From an uncultured bacterium (GTDB lineage: Bacteria > Bacillota > Clostridia > Oscillospirales > Oscillospiraceae), in contig CASEKM010000010.1 of NCBI GenBank assembly GCA_949288405.1, forward strand, positions 1 to 14,559: DNA of 14,559 nucleotides, read 5' to 3'. Numbering within the stretch: the stretch's first letter is position 1; each line of letters starts with the position of its first letter. Positions 1 through 6,119 of this stretch are shown piece after piece. The notes under the pieces are model-generated. The model did not search any database. It had not been told where the DNA came from and was given only the letters and a program-made list of their open reading frames with translations. The translations under genes were made by a program, and so were the position numbers.

Positions 1-1219
1 ACGGCGTCAGGTCCGCCTGCCGCCGCAGCAGGGACAGGGGGGGCGCCGCCTGGGGCAGCTTCAGGTGAAAGCGCATCTGAGGGGTGCGCACCTGGTCCAG
101 GGGGGCTCCCAGCTCGTCCCGCAGCTCCCCCACCTGGAAGGAGACGGGGCGCACGCCGGGGCCCACCAGCTCCAGGGTGTCCCCGGTGGAAAACTTGTTG
201 TTCAGGGACAGCAGGGCGTTTCCGTCTGGATCGCACTCCAGCACCTTGGCCACGATCTGCCAGTCCCGGATATACCGGGAGTCCTGGGTAAACTGCCCCG
301 GCTGGCCGTAGTAGAAGCCGGTGGAGTAGTGCCGGTGGCTGATGTGCTCCACCTCGTCCCGCCACACCGGGTCCAGGGGCTGTCCCGCCGCCGCCGCGTC
401 GATGGCGTGGCGGTAGGCCCCGGTGACGATGGCGGCGTAGTAGGCCGACTTGGCCCGGCCCTCCAGCTTGAGGGAGTTCAGGCCCGCCTCCATCAGCTCC
501 CCCACGTGGTCGATCATGCACATGTCCCGGGAGTTGAGGATGTAAGTTTCCCCATTTTCCTCATAAATGGGGAAATACTCCCCGGGGCGCTTCTCCTCCA
601 CCAGGGCGTACTGGTACCGGCAGGGCTGGGCGCAGGCCCCCCGGTTGGAGTCCCGGCCGGTCATGTAGTTGGACAGCAGGCACCGGCCCGAGTAGCTGAC
701 GCACATGGCCCCGTGGGCAAAGGCCTCCAGCTCCAGCTCCGGGGGCGTCTTGGCCCGGATCTCCCGGATCTCGTCCAGGCTGAGCTCCCGGGCCAAAATG
801 ACCCGCTTGGCCCCCATGTCGTACCAGGTGCGGGCGGAGACATAGTTGACCACGCTGGCCTGGGTGGAGATGTGCCGCTCCACATGGGGGGCGTACTTCC
901 CCGCCAGGGCGAACACCCCCACGTCGGCCAGGATCACCGCGTCCACCCCCAGGCTGTCCAAATACTCCAGCCACTCCGGCAGGCGGGCCGCCTCCTCGTT
1001 TCTCGGCATGGTGTTGCAGGTGACGTGGACCCGCACCCCCTTGCTGTGGCACAGGGCCACGGCGGTCTTTAATTCCTCCGGGGAGAAGTTGCCGGCGAAG
1101 GAGCGCATGCCGAACATGGTCCCCGCCAGATACACCGCGTCCGCCCCGTAGGCCAGGGCCATCTGGAGCCGCTCCATGTCCCCGGCCGGGGCGAGCAGCT
1201 CGATCTTTTTCTGATTCAA
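1..1219 (-). CDS. Peptidase U32 family protein (TrhP/YrrO-like), 3' end outside window
   Basis: The visible 406 codons run off the left edge. The U32 signature is complete at residues 165-183 (E-x-F-x2-G-A-M-C-x6-C-x2-S). Cysteines at about 173, 180, 196 and 234 have nearly the spacing of the 4Fe-4S ligands reported for UbiU, so this is probably an iron-sulfur RNA- or small-molecule-hydroxylation factor and not a real protease. Known relatives next to mltG in Bacillus are YrrN/YrrO (TrhP1/2), which help make 5-hydroxyuridine at tRNA wobble position 34; the neighbour here is also mltG, which supports that assignment by context. The start is TTG: AGGAGG lies 9 nt upstream, and the reading begins with NQKKIELLAPAGD, the usual U32 N-terminus. 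The visible C-terminal part (GDTLELVGPG) suggests nearly the whole ~410-residue protein is present. The family call is firm; the tRNA role is inferred. Confidence 0.9.
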   Translation of the reverse strand, partial: MNQKKIELLAPAGDMERLQMALAYGADAVYLAGTMFGMRSFAGNFSPEELKTAVALCHSKGVRVHVTCNTMPRNEEAARLPEWLEYLDSLGVDAVILADVGVFALAGKYAPHVERHISTQASVVNYVSARTWYDMGAKRVILARELSLDEIREIRAKTPPELELEAFAHGAMCVSYSGRCLLSNYMTGRDSNRGACAQPCRYQYALVEEKRPGEYFPIYEENGETYILNSRDMCMIDHVGELMEAGLNSLKLEGRAKSAYYAAIVTGAYRHAIDAAAAGQPLDPVWRDEVEHISHRHYSTGFYYGQPGQFTQDSRYIRDWQIVAKVLECDPDGNALLSLNNKFSTGDTLELVGPGVRPVSFQVGELRDELGAPLDQVRTPQMRFHLKLPQAAPPLSLLRRQADLTP

Positions 1220-1228
1220 ATGACAGGT

Positions 1229-1234
1229 CCTCCT
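1229..1234 (-). promoter_or_regulatory. Ribosome binding site that fixes the TTG start of the U32 gene
   Basis: AGGAGG on the minus strand, 9 nt before TTG at 1219. No in-frame ATG or GTG lies between this site and the conserved N-terminus, so it decides the start. Confidence 0.75.
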
Positions 1235-1276
1235 ATACAGGGGCGCGTCCGTTCTGCGCCCGAAACTGAACATGGG

Positions 1277-1314
1277 GAAAACAGCGGGGCGGACCCACAA
1301 GTCCGCCCCACTGT
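1277..1314 (-). terminator. Hairpin terminator after mltG
   Basis: A perfect 9-bp stem, GGGGCGGAC (1286-1294) with GTCCGCCCC (1301-1309) and a 6-nt loop, extended by ACAG/CTGT across one mismatch. On the minus strand it is followed by TTTT, and it lies 16 nt beyond the mltG stop. The T-run is short, so read-through into the U32 gene is possible. Confidence 0.7.
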
Positions 1315-1329
1315 CAGGCGATCAAAGGC

Positions 1330-2472
1330 TTACGAATTGCCGTACCGCTCCTGAGAGGCCATGAAGTTCAGCATCTCGTTGTAGGTGCGGAAGAAGTGGT
1401 GGGTGTTGTCGTCCCCCAGGGCATAGTAGTAGTAGGACGTATCTGCAGGGTCCATGGCCGCCTGGATGGACTCCAGGCCGGGGTTGGCGATGGGGCCGGC
1501 GGGCAGGCCCTGGTACAGATAGGTGTTGTAGGGGGAGTCGATGGACCGGTCCGCGTCGGTGGGCACCTTGCCGCCGTTGATATAGGCCAGGGTGGCGTCG
1601 ATCTGCAGGTAGCCGTTGGTGCCTGCGGAGGAGTTGGGGTTGTTGAGGCGGTTGTAGATGACCGAGGCGATGTCGGCCCGGTCGCTGCCGTCGGTCTCCT
1701 TCTCGATCATGGAGGCCACAATGACGATCTCGTGGATGGACCGGCCGCTGTCCCAGATCTCCTGGCGCATCTCGTCCTTCAGCTGGGCGTCAAACTGCAC
1801 CAGCATCTTGTTGATGACGTAGAGGGGCCGCTCCGGAGTGGTGAACTCATAGGTGTCCGGGTACAGGTAGCCCTCCAGCCGGTGGTAGTCCCCCAGGGGG
1901 AGGTCCTGAAGGAAGGAGAAGGCGTAGTCGTGGTTGGCGGCCATATCCTGAAGCTCCTCCACGCTGGCCACCCCCCGCTCCTCCAGCAGGGCGAAGATCT
2001 GATCCAGGGTGTAGCCCTCCGGGATGGTCACCCGGATGGTGGCCTTGGTGGCCGAGTTGGCGCTCATGCCGTTGAGCAGGGCCCGGTAGTCCATATCCGT
2101 GTTCAGGGTAAAGGTGCCCGCCACCACGTCGTCCTTACCCCCGGTGAAGGTGGCAAAGAGGTTGAACAGGGCCTTGTACTCAATCAGGCCGTTCTCCTTG
2201 AGCATGTCCGTCACATCGCTGAAGCTGTCGTCCTTGCTGATAGTGACGGTGACGGTATTGGGCTCCTTGTTCAGGGCCAGCACGTCGTTGGCCGCGATCC
2301 AGCCCACACAGGCCAGCAGGGCGGAGATCCCGATGACGAACACCACATACAGCAGGGCAAAGCTGGCGGTGAAGCCCCCCTTCTTCCGCCCGGACCGGGC
2401 GGACTGGGGACGGGACGATGCGCGGCGCCTGCGCTCCGGCTGGCCGGCGGTTCTGCGTTCTTCTTGTGCCAT
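1330..2472 (-). CDS. mltG: Endolytic murein transglycosylase MltG (YceG family)
   Basis: 380 residues. MltG cleaves nascent glycan strands at the outer face of the cytoplasmic membrane and so sets glycan length during wall growth. The sequence shows a basic, Arg-rich cytoplasmic N-terminus (about 1-35), one membrane helix (about 37-61), then an extracytoplasmic YceG domain. Family motifs are LEGYLYPDTYEF (199-210), ASMIEKET (253-260) with the catalytic Glu at 257, LQIDATLAY (289-297), a segment at 313-332 containing QGLPAGPIANPG, and HHFF (358-361). I chose the ATG at 2472 because AGGAG lies 8 nt upstream; a start 21 codons earlier has no RBS and no family-like sequence. The gene is followed by a hairpin terminator and then the U32 gene, as in the Bacillus yrrL-yrrO neighbourhood. 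Confidence 0.95.
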   Translation of the reverse strand: MAQEERRTAGQPERRRRASSRPQSARSGRKKGGFTASFALLYVVFVIGISALLACVGWIAANDVLALNKEPNTVTVTISKDDSFSDVTDMLKENGLIEYKALFNLFATFTGGKDDVVAGTFTLNTDMDYRALLNGMSANSATKATIRVTIPEGYTLDQIFALLEERGVASVEELQDMAANHDYAFSFLQDLPLGDYHRLEGYLYPDTYEFTTPERPLYVINKMLVQFDAQLKDEMRQEIWDSGRSIHEIVIVASMIEKETDGSDRADIASVIYNRLNNPNSSAGTNGYLQIDATLAYINGGKVPTDADRSIDSPYNTYLYQGLPAGPIANPGLESIQAAMDPADTSYYYYALGDDNTHHFFRTYNEMLNFMASQERYGNS

Positions 2473-2513
2473 AGGGTCAGCTCCTAACAGAGAAAATTTT
2501 TCCGCCCAGGGGA

Positions 2514-2541
2514 ACCTGGGACAACGGGATGCCATAGACTA
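2514..2541 (+). promoter_or_regulatory. Sigma-K-like promoter candidate for the Cys-rich small gene
   Basis: CATAGACTA (2533-2541) matches the Bacillus sigma-K -10 consensus CATANNNTA, with AC (2514-2515) 17 nt upstream, as expected for its very loose -35. The expected start site near 2548 gives a leader of about 57 nt. The consensus is short and could occur by chance; the palindromic ATAGACTAT core also reads as the minus-strand -10. Confidence 0.3.
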
Positions 2542-2546
2542 TACCA
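2538..2546 (-). promoter_or_regulatory. Possible extended -10 promoter for mltG
   Basis: TGG-TATAGT on the minus strand (5/6 match to TATAAT plus an upstream TGn), placing a start site near 2530 and a leader of about 58 nt. No -35 is recognisable in the GC-rich sequence upstream. It overlaps the candidate promoter for the opposite-strand small gene. Confidence 0.35.
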
Positions 2547-2604
2547 GAACGCGGGAGCGGGGCCGCGGGGTCCCGTCCGGCGAGGTAAGCGAGGTGAAAA
2601 GCGT

Positions 2605-2760
2605 ATGTGTTGTGGGAACAACGGGTTCGGCGGGAACGGCTGCCTGTGGATCATCCTGCTGATCATCATCCTGTGCTGCTGCTGCGGCAATGGGAACGGC
2701 TGGATGGGCAGCGGCAATGGCTGCGGCTGCGGGGGCTGTGACAACGGCTGCGGCTGCTGA
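2605..2760 (+). CDS. Small Cys/Gly-rich protein with one hydrophobic segment
   Basis: 51 codons, ATG to TGA: a short Cys-Cys-Gly/Asn N-terminus, a hydrophobic helix at about residues 14-23 (LWIILLIIIL), a run of four Cys at 24-27, and a Gly/Asn/Cys-rich tail ending GCGC. In total 12 Cys and 16 Gly. A GAGGTG ribosome binding site sits 8 nt before the ATG, and a good intrinsic terminator follows 22 nt after the stop, so this is a complete transcription unit pointing opposite to its neighbours. Very short Gly/Cys-rich or YjcZ-like proteins of this layout occur in spore-forming Firmicutes and some are spore-coat proteins. I infer a coat, metal-binding or membrane-surface role but cannot name a function. 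It lies between the 3' end of fthC and the 5' end of mltG. Confidence 0.75.
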   Translation: MCCGNNGFGGNGCLWIILLIIILCCCCGNGNGWMGSGNGCGCGGCDNGCGC

Positions 2761-2782
2761 GTACAGAACTCCACAGCGGGGG

Positions 2783-2806
2783 AGCGGGGCGAAGGCCCCG
2801 CTTTTT
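2783..2806 (+). terminator. Intrinsic terminator of the Cys-rich small gene
   Basis: A perfect 8-bp stem, AGCGGGGC (2783-2790) with GCCCCGCT (2795-2802), a GAAG loop, and TTTTT at 2802-2806 on the plus strand. The minus-strand side has no T-run, so it serves the plus-strand small gene and not fthC. Confidence 0.85.
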
Positions 2807-2811
2807 CCCTG

Positions 2812-3393
2812 TCAGCGGGCAAACCGCCCCTCCTCGGTGAGCACCAGGTCCACCCGCCGGTCGTGCCCCTCCCGGGGCACCCGGTCCTGAAGCACGCAGC
2901 TGCGGCACAGGCCCACGGCAAGGCCGGAAAAATCCCCCAGCCACCGGTCGTAGTACCCCCCGCCGAAGCCCAGGCGGTAGCCCTCCCGGTCATAGCACAC
3001 CGAGGGGACCAGCGCCAGCTGGATGGAGGACTTGTCCAGCAGAGGGGCCGTCTCCGGGGGTTCTGAGATCCCGAAGGGGGCCCGGACCAGGGGGACCTCC
3101 GGCTGAAACAGGCGGACCTCCATCCCCCGCTCCGGCAGCATCCGGGGCAGGCCCACCCGCTTGCCCCGGGCGGTCAGGGTCCGGACCAGGGCCTCCGTCT
3201 CCGGCTCCCGCCCCGGGACGCCCCAGAACAGAAACAGGGTGTCCGCCTCCCCCACCTGAGGCAGGGAGAGAAAGGCGTCAAACAGGGCCCGGTCGCTCTC
3301 CCGAAGGGCCTCCGGGGACAGGGCGGCCAGCTGGGCGCGGAGGCGGCGGCGCAGCCGGTCCTTCTCCTCAGCGGTGGTAGAAAATGCGGTCAT
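2812..3393 (-). CDS. fthC: 5-formyltetrahydrofolate cyclo-ligase
   Basis: 193 residues, the normal length for the family. The enzyme uses ATP to convert 5-formyl-THF to 5,10-methenyl-THF, returning stored or inhibitory folate to the one-carbon pool. Evidence: the basic N-terminal helix (KDRLRRRLRAQL, about 11-22), the FWGVPGREPET segment (56-66), and the diagnostic C-terminal motif DREGYRLGFGGGYYDRWL (135-152), followed by VGLCRSC and EGHDRRVDLVLTE. The ATG at 3393 lies inside the 3' end of the pfpI-like gene, giving a 26-nt overlap, so the two are co-transcribed and probably translationally coupled. No close Shine-Dalgarno precedes this ATG; a downstream non-ATG start near the GAGGAG at codons 8-10 is an alternative. 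Confidence 0.93.
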   Translation of the reverse strand: MTAFSTTAEEKDRLRRRLRAQLAALSPEALRESDRALFDAFLSLPQVGEADTLFLFWGVPGREPETEALVRTLTARGKRVGLPRMLPERGMEVRLFQPEVPLVRAPFGISEPPETAPLLDKSSIQLALVPSVCYDREGYRLGFGGGYYDRWLGDFSGLAVGLCRSCVLQDRVPREGHDRRVDLVLTEEGRFAR

Positions 3394-3913
3394 TGACCGT
3401 TTTGGCGGCCTCCGGCCCCCGGAGGGCCTCCACCAGCTTCAGGCCGAAGTCGAAGGAGGAGCCGCAGGCGTGGCCGGTGACAAACTTCCCGTCCAGCACC
3501 GCCCGGGCCTCGGGCAGCACCTGGGCCTTCCCCAGCTGATCCTGTCGGGTGGGATAGGACACGGCCCTGTGTCCGTCCAGCAGCCCCCACCGGCCCAGCA
3601 GGATGGGCCCGGCGCACAGGGCGGCCAGCCAGATGTCCCGGCGGGCGGCCTCCTGGATGAGGGCGGACACCCGGCCGTCGTTCCACAGGTTCTCCACGCC
3701 CACTCCGCCGCCGGGGAAGACCAGCATCTCCGCCCGGTCCAGGTCCACCTGGGGCAGCTCCAGATCCGCCTCCACGGTGATGCCGTGGCCGCCGGACACG
3801 GTCTTTCCAGACAGGGAGACCAGGGCGGTCTCCACCTCCGCCTGCCGGAGCAGGTCGGCGGGGACAATGGCCTCGGATTCCTCAAAGCCGGGGGCTAAAA
3901 ACAGATAGACCAT
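3368..3913 (-). CDS. DJ-1/PfpI (ThiJ) family protein
   Basis: 181 residues, a single DJ-1/PfpI domain. The reactive cysteine is Cys100 in the nucleophile elbow LAALCAGPILLG, and the conserved acidic partner is Glu14 in FEESEA (equivalent to DJ-1 Glu18). Other shared motifs are VFPGGGVGVENL (65-76) and SSFDFGLKLVEAL (152-164). The position matching DJ-1 His126 is Tyr120 (AVSYPTRQD), which argues against a classical PfpI Cys-His protease. Members act as deglycase/glyoxalase-like or stress-protective proteins; the substrate here is unknown. The start is ATG with AGGAGG 7 nt upstream. The 3' end overlaps fthC, a pairing that may be simple housekeeping co-expression. Confidence 0.9.
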   Translation of the reverse strand: MVYLFLAPGFEESEAIVPADLLRQAEVETALVSLSGKTVSGGHGITVEADLELPQVDLDRAEMLVFPGGGVGVENLWNDGRVSALIQEAARRDIWLAALCAGPILLGRWGLLDGHRAVSYPTRQDQLGKAQVLPEARAVLDGKFVTGHACGSSFDFGLKLVEALRGPEAAKTVNDRIFYHR

Positions 3914-4036
3914 AGGAAAACCTCCTAATATGATTGACCGGGGCGCACCCTGCGCGCCCGTTCTTCCAGAGTCATTTTCATCGCGGCGGGCGCACGACGT
4001 GCCCCCTGGGAAATAACAGCCGGCGGCAAAGGACTT

Positions 4037-4705
4037 CTACAGCAGCGGCTGCACCAGGGACCAGATCTCCCCGTGGATGTCCTCCACGGAGCGCAGCGCC
4101 CCCTCCCCGTCCACACAGGGGATCACCGTCCAGCCCAGTACCTGGGCGGCCTGGAGGGCGCACTCCCGGCAGGCGGCCAGATAGCCGGTGTCCACCTCGT
4201 GGATGTCCCCCCGGATGTGGGTGTCCGCCTCCCGCCGGCGCAGGAGGGACACCGCCTGGCGGGTGGGCATGTCCAGATACAGCACCAGGTCGGGCCGGGG
4301 CAGCCCCAGCTTGGTGTGCTCAAAGTCATCCAGCCAGCGGAGGAAGTCCCCCCGCTCCTCCGGGGGGCACTTCACCGTCTGGTGGACGGCGTTGGAGGTG
4401 GAGTACCGGTCCGTCAGGACCAGGCCCCCCCGCTCGTAGGCCTCCCCCCACGCCTTCTTGTAGGAGGCGTAGCGGTCCACCGCGTAGAAGGCGGAGGCGG
4501 CGTAGGGGTTCACGTCCCCCGGGCGGGAGCCGAATTCCCCGTTCAGATACATACGGATCAGGGCGGAGGAGGGCTCGCTGTACTGGGGAAAGACCAGCTT
4601 TTGAAACGCCCTCCCCTGCTGGGACACCCGGCGGCACAGCTTTTGAAACTGGGTGGACTTGCCGGAGCCGTCCGTCCCCTCAAAGACGATCAGCGTGCCG
4701 GCCAT
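4037..4705 (-). CDS. tmk: Thymidylate kinase-like deoxynucleotide kinase (divergent Tmk)
   Basis: 222 residues. The fold is a P-loop NMP kinase: Walker A GTDGSGKST at residues 10-18, the DRY motif in LTDRYSTSNAVHQ (98-109), LYLDMP (142-147), and an Arg-rich lid RRREADTHIRGD (156-167). The usual bacterial TREPGGT motif after the P-loop is absent; instead there is a KLVFPQYSEPSSALI stretch (36-50), and the AxRxxH/ANR region reads FYAVDRYASYK. It is therefore a divergent Tmk; phosphorylation of dTMP to dTDP is likely, but another deoxynucleoside (mono)phosphate substrate is possible. The start ATG overlaps the tagA stop by one base (TGATG), with GGGGG 8 nt upstream, indicating translational coupling to tagA. 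Confidence 0.82.
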   Translation of the reverse strand: MAGTLIVFEGTDGSGKSTQFQKLCRRVSQQGRAFQKLVFPQYSEPSSALIRMYLNGEFGSRPGDVNPYAASAFYAVDRYASYKKAWGEAYERGGLVLTDRYSTSNAVHQTVKCPPEERGDFLRWLDDFEHTKLGLPRPDLVLYLDMPTRQAVSLLRRREADTHIRGDIHEVDTGYLAACRECALQAAQVLGWTVIPCVDGEGALRSVEDIHGEIWSLVQPLL

Positions 4706-5445
4706 CACAGGACCCCCTGGCGGCCTTTGCCGCCCACCCGCCGCCCGGCGGCCTTGACCAGCACCAGGGGCAGCTTGGCCATGCGGCCGATGCGCTTGGG
4801 CTCCTTCTTCAGGCGGTAGGCCCACTCCAGCCCCGCCTTCTGCCACTTCTCCGGGGCCCGCTCCACATTCCCTGCAAACACGTCCAGGGCGCCGCCCAGG
4901 CCGATGGCCAGCTTGGCCCCGGTGAGCAGGCCGAAGCGGGAGATCCACTTCTCCTGCTTGGGGGCACCCAGGCACACAAAGAGCAGGTCGGGCTTGGCCT
5001 GGGCCACCTCCCGGGCCACCGGGTCGGACTCCTTAAAATAGCCGTCGTGGGCGCCGCACAGGACGATGTTGGGGTGGCACTCCAGGATGCGGCGGCCCGC
5101 CTCCTCCGCCACGCCGGGCTTGGCGCCCAGGAGATAGAGGCGCCCCCCCATCTCGTCCAGCACATCCAGCATGTCGCAGGCGAAGTCAAAGCCGGCCACC
5201 CGCCCCTTTAGGGGTGTACCCAAAATTTTGGCGGAATAGACCACTCCGATGCCGTCGGGGAGGACCAGGTCGGCCTGGTTGAGGATCTTCTGAAATTCCA
5301 GATCCTTGTCCGCCGCCAGGATGAACTCCGGGTTGGGCGTCACCACATAGTGGAAGTCCGGGGAGCGGAGCAGCGCCGCCCCCGCCTCCCGGGCCTCCTC
5401 CCGGGTGAGGTTGTCGAAGCGGATCCCTAAAATATCGGTTTTCAA
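4705..5445 (-). CDS. tagA: WecG/TagA/CpsF-family glycosyltransferase
   Basis: 246 residues. Family members transfer N-acetylmannosamine (wall teichoic acid linkage unit) or a related sugar to undecaprenyl-PP-GlcNAc on the inner membrane face. Motifs: TPNPEF (36-41), LPDGIG (62-67, candidate catalytic Asp64), GGRLYLLGAKPGVAEEAG (100-117), LLFVCLGAPKQEKW (154-167, Gln164), GLGGALDVFAGNVERAP (182-198), and the C-terminal EWAYRLKKEPKR appendage that helps membrane association. Thr36, Asn38 and Asp64 line up with the active-site residues described for Thermoanaerobacter italicus TagA. I chose TTG at 5445 because GGAGG sits exactly 8 nt upstream; upstream ATGs lack an RBS. A sigma-A promoter lies at 5525-5553. 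No other teichoic acid genes are in view. Confidence 0.9.
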   Translation of the reverse strand: MKTDILGIRFDNLTREEAREAGAALLRSPDFHYVVTPNPEFILAADKDLEFQKILNQADLVLPDGIGVVYSAKILGTPLKGRVAGFDFACDMLDVLDEMGGRLYLLGAKPGVAEEAGRRILECHPNIVLCGAHDGYFKESDPVAREVAQAKPDLLFVCLGAPKQEKWISRFGLLTGAKLAIGLGGALDVFAGNVERAPEKWQKAGLEWAYRLKKEPKRIGRMAKLPLVLVKAAGRRVGGKGRQGVL

Positions 5446-5453
5446 TGGATGTT

Positions 5454-5458
5454 CCTCC
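5454..5458 (-). promoter_or_regulatory. Ribosome binding site that fixes the TTG start of tagA
   Basis: GGAGG on the minus strand, 8 nt before TTG at 5445. This site lies inside what would be the coding sequence if the upstream ATG at 5460 were used, so it decides in favour of TTG. Confidence 0.7.
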
Positions 5459-5524
5459 ATTTGACAGTTCAGTTTTCCCGGGGCCGCCGGAGGCAAACAC
5501 CGTTCAGGCCCCTATAAGTACTAC

Positions 5525-5553
5525 ATTGTACCATGGGAGGGGAAAAAAGTCTA
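5525..5553 (-). promoter_or_regulatory. Sigma-A promoter for tagA-tmk
   Basis: TAGACT (5553-5548), 17 nt, TACAAT (5530-5525) on the minus strand, with an extended -10 (TGG-TACAAT). The expected start near 5518 gives a leader of about 73 nt before the tagA TTG. Confidence 0.65.
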
Positions 5554-5575
5554 TGAAAAGGTTGAAAACATATTG

Positions 5576-6100
5576 CTAGCCCCCGCCCTCTTTTTTGTGC
5601 TTTTGGTCCCCGGACCGCCGGGGCCGCCCCTCCCGCGCCGCCCGCCGGTCCTGGAGCATGGCCTCCACCTCCCGCCGGGGGCAGCGGTAGTCCCCCTCCC
5701 CCCGGCGGTAGTAGGTGCCGGCGTAGGGGTCCTCTCCCACGTACACCGGCCGGTCCTTAGCCGGGGCCCGCGGGACAAAGATGGCCACAATGGGGTTTCG
5801 ACCGCTCTTCAGGATCTGCACGTCCTCCCGCTGAAGCAGGTTGACGCTGACCACCCGCCGGTCCCGGACCATGGACCAGAACTCCTCCGCCAGCTCCTCC
5901 GGGTCAAAGAGGGGGACGGAGTACAGAGAGCCGTCCCCCCTGTCCTCCGCCACCCCCAGAAGGATCACGCCGCCCAGGGTGTTGGCAAAGGCGGAGTAGG
6001 TCTCCCACAGGCTGTGGGGCAGCCCCCCCTGGGCCCGCTTGGCCTCGATGCGGTTGTCCTCCCGGTACTCCTCCAAGAATTCCAGATGCTCCAGGGCCAT
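5576..6100 (-). CDS. Small AlbA_2 (Schlafen-like) domain protein
   Basis: 174 residues. Residues about 5-130 match the AlbA_2/Schlafen putative nucleic-acid-binding domain: E-x-N-R-I-E-A-K (14-21), the helix SLWETYSAFANTLGGVILLGV (30-50, the diagnostic part) and the late GTYYRRGEGDYRC (128-140). The C-terminus is a strongly basic tail (about 150-174). Larger family members continue into an ATPase-like or winged-helix domain; this one ends after AlbA_2, so it is a minimal form. The start ATG has GGAGG 7 nt upstream and follows the dipeptidase stop by 19 nt, so the two form an operon. The function is unknown; nucleic-acid binding is an inference. Confidence 0.8.
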   Translation of the reverse strand: MALEHLEFLEEYREDNRIEAKRAQGGLPHSLWETYSAFANTLGGVILLGVAEDRGDGSLYSVPLFDPEELAEEFWSMVRDRRVVSVNLLQREDVQILKSGRNPIVAIFVPRAPAKDRPVYVGEDPYAGTYYRRGEGDYRCPRREVEAMLQDRRAAREGRPRRSGDQKHKKEGGG

Positions 6101-6119
6101 TGGGCTCCCTCCTGTCTCT

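Noticed and set aside
1241..1261. GGGCGC/GCGCCC inverted repeat upstream of the U32 gene, considered as a regulatory leader
   Set aside because: A six-pair GC stem with a 9-nt loop is common by chance in this base composition, and no promoter or ligand-binding motif surrounds it.
3925..3979. An 18-codon ORF (MKMTLEERARRV...) ending just before the pfpI-like RBS, possible leader peptide
   Set aside because: No convincing Shine-Dalgarno precedes it, and the nearby GGGCGC/GCGCCC hairpin (3941-3959) lacks a T-run; no attenuation signal can be supported.
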